A DNA stretch of 64,000 nt from FEB-7 sp963698265. Lineage in GTDB: Bacteria; Pseudomonadota; Gammaproteobacteria; Burkholderiales; Usitatibacteraceae. The position numbers were made by a program, and so were the translations under genes. Below are positions 15,517-25,311 of this stretch, one piece after another. How positions within the stretch are numbered: the stretch's first letter is position 1; each line of letters begins with the position of its first letter. The notes under the pieces were generated by a model, which did no database searches, had not been told where the DNA came from, and worked only from the letters and a program-made list of their open reading frames with translations. The DNA lies in contig CAVOQC010000004.1 in assembly GCA_963698265.1 (NCBI GenBank), positions 186,001-250,000 on the forward strand. The letters are read 5' to 3'.

Positions 15517-15825
15517 CTAGCGGCCGCAGGAGGTGGCGTCCCCTTCGCGCTTCGGGCATCCGTCGGGGCGCGCCGTGGCCGGAAGCGGGCAGCGGTTGAC
15601 TTCCCACGGCGAGCGCTGCAGGAAGCACGTGAGGAAGCTCGAGGCCGCCCCTATCGCCCAGAAGACGAGGAAGCCGACCGAGTAGAGGGTCATGCGGCTG
15701 GCCTCGAGACCGAGACCGAAGACCTGCAAATCCGCCGGGTCGAAAAGCGTGAAGAAGACGACCTCCATGGCGCAGGCGACGAGAAACGCCGGCCAGATGA
15801 TCCAGGCGATGCGTTGCGTGAGCAT
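15517..15825 (-). CDS. Small membrane protein with cysteine-containing tail at the end of the cbb3 locus
   Basis: This 102-residue protein has two hydrophobic segments (about residues 5-27 and 43-67) and a hydrophilic C-terminal tail with cysteines in the pattern C-x11-C-x9-C (CPLP, GCPK, SCGR). I do not recognise a named family. ATG at 15825 follows an AAGGAG ribosome site; the frame is open a few codons further. It lies 42 bp downstream of the ccoH-like gene on the same strand, so it is likely co-transcribed with cbb3 assembly genes. A role in assembly or metal handling is possible but inferred from position only. Confidence 0.7.
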   Translation of the reverse strand: MLTQRIAWIIWPAFLVACAMEVVFFTLFDPADLQVFGLGLEASRMTLYSVGFLVFWAIGAASSFLTCFLQRSPWEVNRCPLPATARPDGCPKREGDATSCGR

Positions 15826-15867
15826 GTGCGAACTCCTTGCCTTACTGTCCATTGCGCCGTCCCGGCA

Positions 15868-16379
15868 TCAGCGCACGCCGGGGGAGAGCGCCGCCGCTTC
15901 GGGCGAGGCGGTGTCGATCCGTGCCGCGACCCGCCACTGCGCCGTCTCGACGATGACGCGCCAGCGGCCTGCCGGAAGGGCCGCGAGCGGTGCCTCCCAG
16001 TCGCCGCTCGCCGTCCGCGCCGGGTGCACGACGCGATCATCCGAGGCGCGCGCGGGATGCACGAAGCGCAACGTCACGCGGTCGGGCAGCGCCGCTGAGG
16101 CTCGCAGGTTCACCCGCACGAGCCCCGGAAGCAAGCGCACTTCGCCGGCGATGCCCAGGTCCTGTGCGGCCTGGTCGCGGGCGATCTGGCGATTGATGCC
16201 GAGGCCCTGCTTGTAGTAGTCGTCGGCGACGAGCCCGTCGGCGCCGCGAAAGGCCACGACGGCCGTGACCACGGCTGCGACCACCACCAGGGCCGGGCCG
16301 GCCATGATGATCCAGGGCCACGGCTCCCGGTACCAGGGGTTTCGCGCAGTTCCAAGCCTGGTTTCCGGCGCCGGGACGT

Positions 16380-16383
<4 letters not shown>
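15868..16383 (-). CDS. ccoH: FixH/CcoH-family cbb3 oxidase assembly protein
   Basis: The 171-residue protein has a single N-terminal transmembrane helix (about 23-46, after WYREPWPWIIM) and a periplasmic domain with the family landmark DDYYKQGLGINR (about 54-65). FixH/CcoH proteins assist assembly of cbb3-type cytochrome oxidase. The start overlaps the ccoG stop by 4 bp, the conserved ccoG-ccoH order. The domain continues to a typical beta-rich end. Confidence 0.9.
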
Positions 16384-17845
<1,462 letters not shown>

Positions 17846-17849
<4 letters not shown>

Positions 17850-18760
17850 TTGGTCGCGGCGGGCGGCGCGTTGAGCCCCCAGACGTATGCGGCGATGATC
17901 CGCGCGCGCTCCGGTCCGAGGAAGTCCTTGTGGGCCGGCATGAGGCCCGCGCGGCCCTTGTCGATCGTCTCCGAGATCGCGGCGAGGCTGCCGCCGTGCA
18001 GCCAGATCTTGTCCGTGAGGTTCGGCGCGCCGAGGGCGGGGTTGCCCTTCGCTTCGGGCCCGTGGCAGGCCGCGCAGATCGCGAACTTCGCCTTGCCGGC
18101 TTCGGCGAGGCGGGCGTCGTGCGCCGACTGCGACAGCGACAGCACGTAGTTCGCGACTTCCTTCACGCCATCCGGCCCGCCCACCACGGCGCCCATCGGG
18201 GGCATCAGGCCGTTGCGTCCTTCGAGGATGGAGGCGAGGATTGCCTTCGGCTCGCCGCCCCACAGCCAGTCGCCGTCGGCGAGGTTCGGAAAGCCCCGGG
18301 ATCCGCGCGCGTCCGACCCGTGGCACTGGGAGCAGTAGGTGAGGAACATGCGCTCGCCCATGAGTTTGCCCTTCGGGTCGCTCGCGATCGCCTCGATGTC
18401 CATGTCGGCGTACTTCCGGAAGACCGGCCCGTAAGTGGCGTCTGCGCTCTTCTGCTCGGCCTCGTACTGGCCGGTCGAGGACCATCCCAGGACGCCCTTG
18501 AAGGTCCCGAGGCCCGGATAGAGCACGAGGTAGACGAGGGAGAAGACGATCGTGATCCAGAAGAGCCAGATCCACCACCGGGGCAGGGGGTTGTTGTATT
18601 CGGCGAGATCTTCGTCCCATTCATGGCCGGTCGTTCCCACGGCCTCGCCCGCGGGGCGCTTCTTGTGTTGCATCGTGAGCAGCAGCGCGCAGGCCACGAT
18701 GGACACCAGGGTGAGGCCGGCGACATAGAGGCTCCAGAAGCCGTCGACGAAGTCGCTCAT
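17846..18760 (-). CDS. ccoP: Cytochrome cbb3 oxidase subunit III (diheme cytochrome c)
   Basis: The 304-residue protein has two N-terminal membrane helices (about 9-29 and 62-81) and two class I cytochrome c domains with heme motifs CSQCH (Cys143, Cys146, His147) and CAACH (Cys229, Cys232, His233). The methionine ligands lie in GLMPPMG and GLMPAHK regions. CcoP receives electrons from soluble cytochromes and passes them to CcoO. Its ATG overlaps the ccoQ stop by 4 bp and its stop overlaps ccoG, so the genes are translationally coupled. Confidence 0.96.
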
Positions 18761-18927
18761 TTCCCGTCCTCCCCCTGCGGCGATGCCTCGTCGCCTTCCT
18801 CGAGGGGAAGCCTCGCGGCGGCCTCGAAGTCGGCCCGGCGGCGCGAGGACCAGGCCCACGCGACGATGCAGAGGAAGGTGATCAGGGCTGCGACGGTGAT
18901 TCCGGCCCGGACGGCGTTGATGTCCAT
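18757..18927 (-). CDS. ccoQ: CcoQ, small cbb3 oxidase subunit
   Basis: This 56-residue single-helix protein (MDINAVRAGI at the start, hydrophobic segment about residues 8-26, then an RRR and an acidic tail ending EDGK) sits between ccoO and ccoP as in all cbb3 operons. CcoQ stabilises the oxidase or links it to regulation. It begins 3 bp after the ccoO stop and overlaps the ccoP start by 4 bp. The call is by position, size and topology. Confidence 0.88.
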   Translation of the reverse strand: MDINAVRAGITVAALITFLCIVAWAWSSRRRADFEAAARLPLEEGDEASPQGEDGK

Positions 18928-18930
18928 GGT

Positions 18931-19545
18931 CTATCTCCGCGACTTGATGATGGTGCCGAGTTCCTGGAGGTACGCGACGAGCGCGTCCTCCTCGGTCTTT
19001 CCGGCGACGTCCTTGGTGGAGGAGGCGATCTCGGCGTCGGAATAGGGCACGCCCAGCAGCCGAAGCGCCTTCATCTTCGCCGGCAGGTCCTCGGCGGATA
19101 CCGCATTCTTCGCGAGCCACGGATAGCCGGGCATGTTGGACTCGGGCACGAGGTCGCGGGGATTGCGCAGGTGCGCGCGGTGCCAGTCGTCGCTGTAGCG
19201 CCCGCCGACGCGCGCGAGATCGGGGCCGGTGCGCTTGCTGCCCCACTGGAACGGATGGTCGTAGACGAATTCCCCGGCCACGGAGTAGTGGCCGTACCGC
19301 TCCACTTCGGCGCGCAACGGCCGGATCATCTGCGAATGGCAGTTGTAGCAGCCTTCGCGGATGTAGATGTCGCGACCCTCCAGCCTCAGGGCCGTGTAGG
19401 GCTTCAGCCCCGAGACCGGCTCCGTGGTGGACCGCTGGAAGTAGAGCGGGACGATCTCGACCAGGCCGCCGACGCTCACGACGAGCACGACGAGGAGGGC
19501 GAGGAGGCCGGTCTTCTGTTCGATGATGTCGTGGGTGAGTTTCAT
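18931..19545 (-). CDS. ccoO: Cytochrome cbb3 oxidase subunit II (monoheme cytochrome c)
   Basis: The 204-residue protein has one N-terminal transmembrane helix (about 13-36) and a heme motif CYNCHS (Cys66, Cys69, His70) followed by the conserved MIRPLRAEVERYGHYS context and a downstream methionine ligand region around PESNMPGYPWL. CcoO carries electrons from CcoP to the heme b of CcoN. ATG at 19545 has a GGAGG ribosome site and lies 11 bp after the ccoN stop. Confidence 0.96.
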   Translation of the reverse strand: MKLTHDIIEQKTGLLALLVVLVVSVGGLVEIVPLYFQRSTTEPVSGLKPYTALRLEGRDIYIREGCYNCHSQMIRPLRAEVERYGHYSVAGEFVYDHPFQWGSKRTGPDLARVGGRYSDDWHRAHLRNPRDLVPESNMPGYPWLAKNAVSAEDLPAKMKALRLLGVPYSDAEIASSTKDVAGKTEEDALVAYLQELGTIIKSRR

Positions 19546-19556
19546 GGCGGCCTCCT

Positions 19557-21002
19557 TCAGGCGTGCGCCGGGGCTTCGAGGCCGGAGCCCGCAGCCACCG
19601 GGGGAATGTCGCCTTCGACCGCCTTGCCTGCGGCAATCGTCCTGAACATGTTCCACGCCATCACCACCATGCCGCTCAGCACGAGCACGCCGCCCGCGAG
19701 GCGGATCACGTAGTACGGATAGGTCGCCTTCACGCTCTCGACAAAGGTGTAGGTGAGGGTGCCGTCCTCGTTCACCGCGCGCCACATGAGGCCCTGCATC
19801 ACGCCCGCGATCCACATGGAGGCGATGTAGAGCACGATGCCGATGGTGGTGATCCAGAAATGCAGCGTGATCGCCTTCACCGAGTGCATCTCGGCGCGGC
19901 CGAAGAGGCGCGGCAGGAGGTAGTAGATGCTGCCGATGCTGATCATCGCCACCCAGCCGAGGGCGCCGGAGTGCACGTGGCCGACGGTCCAGTCGGTGTA
20001 GTGCGAGAGCGCATTCACCGTCTTGATGGACATCATCGGCCCCTCGAAAGTGGACATGCCGTAGAAGGAAAGCGAGACGATGAGGAACTTGAGGATCGGG
20101 TCCGTGCGCAGTTTGTGCCAGGCCCCGGAGAGCGTCATGATCCCATTGATCATGCCTCCCCACGACGGGGCGAGCAGGATGAGGGAGAAGACCATCCCGA
20201 TCGACTGCGCCCAGTCCGGCAGCGCCGTGTAGTGGAGGTGGTGCGGGCCCGCCCACATGTAGGTGAAGATCAGGGCCCAGAAGTGCACGATGGACAGGCG
20301 GTAGGAGTAGACCGGGCGGCCCGCCTGCTTCGGGATGAAGTAGTACATCATCCCGAGGAAGCCGGCGGTGAGGAAGAAGCCCACCGCATTGTGGCCGTAC
20401 CACCACTGCACCATCGCGTCCTGGACGCCTGCATAGGCCGAATAGGACTTGAAGAGCCCGACCGGCACGGCAGCGCTGTTCACGATGTGCAGGATCGCGA
20501 TGGTGAGGATGTAGGCGCCGAAGAACCAGTTGGCCACGTAGATGTGCTTCACCTTGCGCTTGGCGATCGTCCCGAAGAAGACGACGGCGTAGCTCACCCA
20601 GACCACGGCGATCAGGATGTCGATCGGCCACTCCAGTTCGGCGTATTCCTTGGCCGAGGTGAATCCCATCGGAAGCGTGATGGCGGCCAGCACGATGACC
20701 ACCTGCCAGCCCCAGAAGGTGAAGGCCGCGAGGCGGCCGCCGAAGAGCCGCGCGTGCGAGGTGCGCTGCACGCAATAGTAGGAGGCCGCGAAGAGCGCGC
20801 TGCCGCCGAACGCGAAGATCACCGCGTTCGTGTGCAGCGGGCGCAGCCTCCCGTAGGACAGCCACGGGATGTCGAAGTTGAGCGCCGGCCACGCGAGCTG
20901 GGCCGCGATCACCACCCCGACCAGCATGCCGACGATGCCCCAGATCACGGTCATCACCGCGAACTGGCGCACGACCTTGTAGTTGTATTGCGCTTCGCCC
21001 AT
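19557..21002 (-). CDS. ccoN: Cytochrome cbb3 oxidase subunit I (catalytic)
   Basis: The 481-residue protein is the heme-copper catalytic subunit with about twelve transmembrane helices. Heme ligand His57 lies in RPLHTNA; the copper-site histidines are in WYGHNAVGFF and PHHLHYT; a later LGWVAM/HSG region carries further ligands. It reduces oxygen to water with high affinity and pumps protons. ccoN is the first gene of the minus-strand operon ccoNOQP-ccoG-ccoH, under the FNR-type promoter immediately upstream. Length agrees with the family. Confidence 0.97.
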   Translation of the reverse strand: MGEAQYNYKVVRQFAVMTVIWGIVGMLVGVVIAAQLAWPALNFDIPWLSYGRLRPLHTNAVIFAFGGSALFAASYYCVQRTSHARLFGGRLAAFTFWGWQVVIVLAAITLPMGFTSAKEYAELEWPIDILIAVVWVSYAVVFFGTIAKRKVKHIYVANWFFGAYILTIAILHIVNSAAVPVGLFKSYSAYAGVQDAMVQWWYGHNAVGFFLTAGFLGMMYYFIPKQAGRPVYSYRLSIVHFWALIFTYMWAGPHHLHYTALPDWAQSIGMVFSLILLAPSWGGMINGIMTLSGAWHKLRTDPILKFLIVSLSFYGMSTFEGPMMSIKTVNALSHYTDWTVGHVHSGALGWVAMISIGSIYYLLPRLFGRAEMHSVKAITLHFWITTIGIVLYIASMWIAGVMQGLMWRAVNEDGTLTYTFVESVKATYPYYVIRLAGGVLVLSGMVVMAWNMFRTIAAGKAVEGDIPPVAAGSGLEAPAHA

Positions 21003-21065
21003 GAATTTCCCCCTGGAACTGGCGTGAAGGAAGACGCGGATTCGCCTGCCGCGCCTCCTGCGCCG

Positions 21066-21106
21066 ACTATAGCGGCTGGCCGTGCCCCGTGATTGATGGC
21101 AGTCAA
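21066..21106 (-). promoter_or_regulatory. FNR class II promoter of ccoN
   Basis: An FNR-type box TTGAT-GGCA-GTCAA (plus strand 21093-21106) lies about 91 bp before the ccoN start. On the minus strand a -10 element TATAGT (21071-21066) has its centre 31 bp from the box centre, so the box would sit at about -41.5 from a start near 21058. This is ideal class II geometry and predicts induction of the cbb3 oxidase at low oxygen. Confidence 0.85.
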
Positions 21107-21122
21107 TAAGGCCAAGCTAATA

Positions 21123-21272
21123 TTATGGCCGGGATTCGTCGTCCTCCACAACCGTGCGCGATTCGCGGTCCAACTCGTCGAACTGGCCGCTGGCGATCGC
21201 CCACCAGAAGACGGCCCCGATCGCGAACACGATCACGACGCTCACCGGGACCAGGAGGTAGAGGATGTCCAT
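21123..21272 (-). CDS. ccoS: CcoS, small cbb3 oxidase maturation protein
   Basis: This 49-residue protein starts MDILYLLVPVSVV, has a single helix with FWWAIASGQFDELD, the recognisable CcoS pattern (W-A-x-x-x-G-Q-F-D-D/E-L), and ends in an acidic tail. CcoS is needed for insertion of heme b into CcoN. It begins 6 bp after the ccoI stop on the same strand, the usual ccoI-ccoS pair, and its end lies close to the ccoN promoter. Confidence 0.93.
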   Translation of the reverse strand: MDILYLLVPVSVVIVFAIGAVFWWAIASGQFDELDRESRTVVEDDESRP

Positions 21273-21278
21273 GGCGTC

Positions 21279-23495
21279 TCAGGTCGGGACCGCGGACGTT
21301 TCGCGGGGCAGCGCGCCACCGGGGGCCGCGGGCCGGCGAAGCAGGCGCAGCGCATTGGCCACCACGAGCAGCGACGACAGGGACATGCCGAGGCTCGCGA
21401 GCCAGGGCGTGAGGAACCCGCCGAGTGCCAGCGGCAGGGCGAGTCCGTTGTAGGCAATCGACCAGGCGATGTTCTGCCGGATGACGCGACGAGTGCGCCG
21501 CGACAGCTCGAGGGCCTCGCCGATCGCAAGGAGGGAGGGGTTCGCCACGACGAGGTCCGCCTGGGACTGGGCAAGCGCCGCGCCGCTCGCCAGCGCGATG
21601 GAAACCTGGGCACGCGCAAGCACCGGCGCGTCGTTTATGCCGTCGCCGATCATGGCGACCACCGCGCCACCCGCGGCCATTTCCTCCACGCGGCGGGCTT
21701 TGTCCTCGGGGCTTGCGCCGGCGAACGTCGCGGTGATCCCCAGCTCGCGGGCGACGCGGTCGACGACCGGCGCACGGTCTCCGGAGAGCAGCAGCACTTC
21801 GCATCCCGCCGCCCGCGCCCGGGTGACGAGTTCGCGCGACTCGGGCCGCAGCGCATCCTCGAAATGGAAGGCGGCGAGCCACTCTCCACTGGCGGCCATG
21901 GCCGCCAGCGGTTCCGACGAATCCGTGGGGCAGGGAAACGGCGTTCCCGCGATCTCCGCGCAGAAATCCGGCGATCCGACGCGGACGACGCGGTGGCCGG
22001 CACGGGCCTCCACGCCCGCGCCCGCGATCGCTCGCATGTCGGCGACCTCGTCCGCGAATGCACCCGCGGGGCGTGCCTTCACGAGCGCATGGGCGATGGG
22101 GTGGGACAGGGCGGACTCGAGGCTCGAGGCCAGCAGCAGGCAGGTGCGGCGATCGAGGCTGCCCAGGACCTCGACCGCGCGCAGGTGCATGCGCCCCGTC
22201 GTGAGCGTCCCGGTCTTGTCGAAGACGAGGTGGGTCGCGGAGGCGAGCGCTTCGATGGCGCGGCCGCTCGTCACCAGCACGCCCTGGCGCGACAGGGCGT
22301 TCACGCAGGCCGTGAGCGCCACGGGTGTTGCGAGCGAAAGGGCGCAGGGGCACGTGACCACGAGCGTGGAGACCGCCACCCAGAGCGCCTTCGAGGGATC
22401 GATCCACCACCAGGCCAGTGCGCCCAGGGCCGCGAGCGCCACCACGACGACCACGAAGTGGCTCGCGACGCGATCGGCGAGGAGCGACCAGCGCGGCTTC
22501 TGCGAGGCCGCGCGATCCATCTGCCGGCGGATCACGTCGAGCATGGCTTCCCCCGTGGCGCGGTCGACCCGGGCCGTGACTGGCGAGGCGAGGTTCACGC
22601 TCCCGGCGAGCACCTTGTCGCCGGGCTTCTTCTGCACGGGGTAGGTCTCGCCGGTCAGCAGGGACTCGTCGAACTCCGTGGCGCCCGAGACGACGGTGGC
22701 GTCGGCGGGGGCCGCTTCGCCGGCCGGAATCGAGACCCGGTCCCCGGGAACGAGCACCGATGGATCGGCCTCTACGCGATCTTCGCCGGCCAGCTTCCAC
22801 GCCCGGCGGGGAAGAAGCTGCGCGAGGGAATCGGCGGCATCCACCGTTCCCGAGAGGGCCCGCGCCTCGAAGTAACGCCCGCAGAGCAGGAAGAAGACGA
22901 ACATGGCGATGGAGTCGTAGTAGACCTCGCCGCCCGCCCAGGTGCCGTAAAGGCTCGCGAGGAAGCTCACCGCGATGCCGAGCGCGACCGGCACGTCCAT
23001 CCCCGGCTGGCGGGCCGCTATGCCGTGCCAGGCCGCCCGGAAGATGGGGCCGGAGGAGAAGAGCAGCACGGGCACGGTGAGCACGAGGCTCGCGATGTTC
23101 AGGAGCCTCTCGAGGTCCCAGGGCATGGCTCCTTCCTCGTCCAGATACACGGGGAAGGCGAACATCATGATCTGCATCATCGCGAATCCGGCCACCGAGA
23201 GCCGGAAGAGGGCGCGCCGCTCTTCCGCGCGGCGCGCGCTCCTCGGATCGCGGCCGGGCTCGCGCGCACGGTATCCAGCCCTGGCGATCACCGCGGCAAG
23301 CTGCTCGCGGGTTGTCGCAGGCGAATGATCGATACGCACGCGCCGGCTGGCGAGGTTCACGCTGGACTCCTCGACGCCCGGAATGCGCGCCAGCGCCGCT
23401 TCGATGCGCGTGACGCACGCCGCGCAGCTCACGCCCTCGACGTCGAAGATCGTCTCCTGCGCCGACGCCGGCGCCGTTGCGGGATCAGCGGCCAT
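21279..23495 (-). CDS. ccoI: CcoI/FixI, copper-transporting P-type ATPase for cbb3 assembly
   Basis: The 738-residue P1B-type ATPase has an N-terminal heavy-metal-associated domain with GVSCAAC (Cys24, Cys27), eight predicted membrane helices, the CPC ion-path motif at 382-384, the phosphorylation motif DKTGT with Asp426, the TGE motif near 281-283 and the hinge GDGINDAP. CcoI exports copper to the periplasm for the oxidase rather than for detoxification. Its start overlaps the end of folA by 11 bp, and ccoS follows, so it is expressed from the folA side and not from the ccoN promoter. Confidence 0.94.
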   Translation of the reverse strand: MAADPATAPASAQETIFDVEGVSCAACVTRIEAALARIPGVEESSVNLASRRVRIDHSPATTREQLAAVIARAGYRAREPGRDPRSARRAEERRALFRLSVAGFAMMQIMMFAFPVYLDEEGAMPWDLERLLNIASLVLTVPVLLFSSGPIFRAAWHGIAARQPGMDVPVALGIAVSFLASLYGTWAGGEVYYDSIAMFVFFLLCGRYFEARALSGTVDAADSLAQLLPRRAWKLAGEDRVEADPSVLVPGDRVSIPAGEAAPADATVVSGATEFDESLLTGETYPVQKKPGDKVLAGSVNLASPVTARVDRATGEAMLDVIRRQMDRAASQKPRWSLLADRVASHFVVVVVALAALGALAWWWIDPSKALWVAVSTLVVTCPCALSLATPVALTACVNALSRQGVLVTSGRAIEALASATHLVFDKTGTLTTGRMHLRAVEVLGSLDRRTCLLLASSLESALSHPIAHALVKARPAGAFADEVADMRAIAGAGVEARAGHRVVRVGSPDFCAEIAGTPFPCPTDSSEPLAAMAASGEWLAAFHFEDALRPESRELVTRARAAGCEVLLLSGDRAPVVDRVARELGITATFAGASPEDKARRVEEMAAGGAVVAMIGDGINDAPVLARAQVSIALASGAALAQSQADLVVANPSLLAIGEALELSRRTRRVIRQNIAWSIAYNGLALPLALGGFLTPWLASLGMSLSSLLVVANALRLLRRPAAPGGALPRETSAVPT

Positions 23496-23988
23496 CGGAG
23501 CCGGCTTGCCGCTCGAGGAGCAGGAAGCGCAGCGCGAACCGGTTCCTGTCGTCCGCCGGGCATTCGCCCAGCACCGTTTCGCGCCAGCGCCCCGGTTCGA
23601 GATCCGGGAAGAAGGTGTCGCCGGGCACTTCGGCCACGATGTCCGTGAGGTAGATGCGGTCGGCCTGCGGCAGGGCCTGTGCGTAGAGCTGCGCCCCCCC
23701 GATGACGAATGCCTCGTCCGAGCCTGCCGCAGCCCGCCACGCGTCTTCCAGCGAAGAGGCCGCTTCCGCCCCGGGCGGCCGGAATCCGGGTGTGCGGCTC
23801 ACGACGATGTTACGGCGGCCCGGAAGGGGCCGGCCAATGGATTCCCAGGTTCGGCGCCCCATGATGACGGGGTGCCCGAGCGTGGTGCGCTTGAAGTGGG
23901 CGAGGTCCTCCGGCAGGTGCCACGGCATGCGGTTGTCCTGGCCAATCGCGTGGTTGCGCGCGCGCGCGACGATGAGGGACCGGATCAC
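23485..23988 (-). CDS. folA: Dihydrofolate reductase
   Basis: The 167-residue protein is of standard length and has the DHFR motifs: the N-terminal IVARARNHAIGQDNRMPWHLPEDL with Asp-type catalytic acid (Glu27/Asp region), GRRTWESIGRPLPGR for NADPH, and the C-terminal FVIGGAQLY. It reduces dihydrofolate to tetrahydrofolate, regenerating the product of thymidylate synthase encoded just upstream (4 bp gap). Its end overlaps ccoI by 11 bp, an unusual coupling of folate metabolism with oxidase assembly. Confidence 0.96.
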   Translation of the reverse strand: MIRSLIVARARNHAIGQDNRMPWHLPEDLAHFKRTTLGHPVIMGRRTWESIGRPLPGRRNIVVSRTPGFRPPGAEAASSLEDAWRAAAGSDEAFVIGGAQLYAQALPQADRIYLTDIVAEVPGDTFFPDLEPGRWRETVLGECPADDRNRFALRFLLLERQAGSDGR

Positions 23989-23992
23989 GGGC

Positions 23993-24787
23993 TCACACCG
24001 CGATGGGCGCCCTGATCGGCGGATGGGGGTCGTAGCCGTCGAGCGCGAAATCCTCGTACCGGAACGCGAAAAGATCCGTGACCGAGGCGCTCAGGCGCAT
24101 CGTCGGAAGCGCCCGCGGCTCCCGCGCGAGCTGCTCGCGTGCCTGGTCGAGGTGGTTCAGGTAGAGGTGGGCGTCGCCGAAGGTGTGGACGAATTCGCCG
24201 GGCTCGAGTCCCGTCACCTGCGCGACCATCAGCGTGAGCAGGGAGTAGGAGGCGATGTTGAAAGGCACGCCGAGGAAGATGTCCGCGCTCCTCTGGTAGA
24301 GCTGGCACGACAGGCGCCCGTCGCACACGTAGAACTGGAAGAGGGCGTGGCAGGGCGCGAGCGCCATGCGCGGGATGTCCGCCACGTTCCACGCGGAGAC
24401 GATGAGTCGGCGCGAATCGGGGTTCGCGCGGATCTGGGAGACGAGATCGGCCATCTGGTCGATGTGGCGGCCGTCCGGCGCCGGCCAGCTTCGCCACTGA
24501 TGGCCATAGACGGGCCCGAGTTCCCCCTGCTCGTCGGCCCACTCGTCCCAGATCCTGACGCCGTTCTCCTTGAGGTAGCCCACGTTCGTGGACCCCTGCA
24601 GGAACCACAGCAGCTCGTGGATCACGCTCTTCATGTGCACGCGCTTGGTCGTCACCAGGGGAAAGCGGTCCGACAGGTCGAAGCGCATCTGGTGGCCGAA
24701 CACCGACAGCGTGCCCGTGCCGGTACGGTCGGTCTTCGTCGCGCCGTGCTCGAGCACGTGACGCATGAGGTCCAGGTACGCTTTCAT
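23993..24787 (-). CDS. thyA: Thymidylate synthase
   Basis: The 264-residue protein equals the E. coli enzyme in length, with catalytic Cys146 in LAPCHALFQFYV, the phosphate-binding RRLIVSAWN and the C-terminal YDPHPPI segment ending in a valine-containing tail. It methylates dUMP to dTMP with methylenetetrahydrofolate and makes dihydrofolate for folA next door. Its start overlaps the acetyltransferase stop by 4 bp. Confidence 0.97.
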   Translation of the reverse strand: MKAYLDLMRHVLEHGATKTDRTGTGTLSVFGHQMRFDLSDRFPLVTTKRVHMKSVIHELLWFLQGSTNVGYLKENGVRIWDEWADEQGELGPVYGHQWRSWPAPDGRHIDQMADLVSQIRANPDSRRLIVSAWNVADIPRMALAPCHALFQFYVCDGRLSCQLYQRSADIFLGVPFNIASYSLLTLMVAQVTGLEPGEFVHTFGDAHLYLNHLDQAREQLAREPRALPTMRLSASVTDLFAFRYEDFALDGYDPHPPIRAPIAV

Positions 24788-25311
24788 CGAGCCAGTCGCC
24801 TTCCGAGAATCACCAGGTCGCGCTCGATTCCGTCGAGCTCCGCGACACCCGGAAGCCTACCCCAATCGTCGAACCCAGCCCGGCGAAAGAGCGCAAGGCT
24901 CGCCGCGTTGTGACCGAAGACGAACGCGAGGACGGTGGCGATGCCGAGCGCCGGCGCGGCGCCTATCGCATGCGCGAGGAGGGCTCGGGCGATGCCGCGT
25001 CGCAGGCTATCGGGGGACACGTAGACCGCGAGCTCCACCGTACGATGGTAGGCGGGACGCCCGTAGAAGGAACGCATGCCGAGCCAGCCGGCCACGCGGC
25101 CTCCGGATTGCGCGACCCAGATCGGACGCGTCGCGGGATCGAATGCCGCGAACCACTCGCGGCGTTCATCGACGGTGACCGAAGCCGTGTCCGCCGTGGC
25201 GAGCCGCCCCGGGATCGAGGCGTTGTAGATCGCCACGATCGCCGGGAGGTCGTCCCCGGTTGCGCCGCGGATAGCGGGCGCTACGCCCCCCGCTGGCCGA
25301 TCAGGATCCAA
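24784..25311 (-). CDS. GNAT-family N-acetyltransferase (phosphinothricin/MnaT-like)
   Basis: The 175-residue protein matches the GNAT group that includes phosphinothricin and methionine-analogue acetyltransferases, with IRGATGDDLPAIVAIYN at the start, the acetyl-CoA motif VSPDSLRRGIARALLAHAI (about 93-111) and the late GFDDWGRLPGV motif. Substrate is unknown. No ATG is available near the domain start; TTG at 25311 is the best start and overlaps the end of the upstream TPR gene by 31 bp. The stop overlaps thyA. Confidence 0.85.
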   Translation of the reverse strand: MDPDRPAGGVAPAIRGATGDDLPAIVAIYNASIPGRLATADTASVTVDERREWFAAFDPATRPIWVAQSGGRVAGWLGMRSFYGRPAYHRTVELAVYVSPDSLRRGIARALLAHAIGAAPALGIATVLAFVFGHNAASLALFRRAGFDDWGRLPGVAELDGIERDLVILGRRLAR

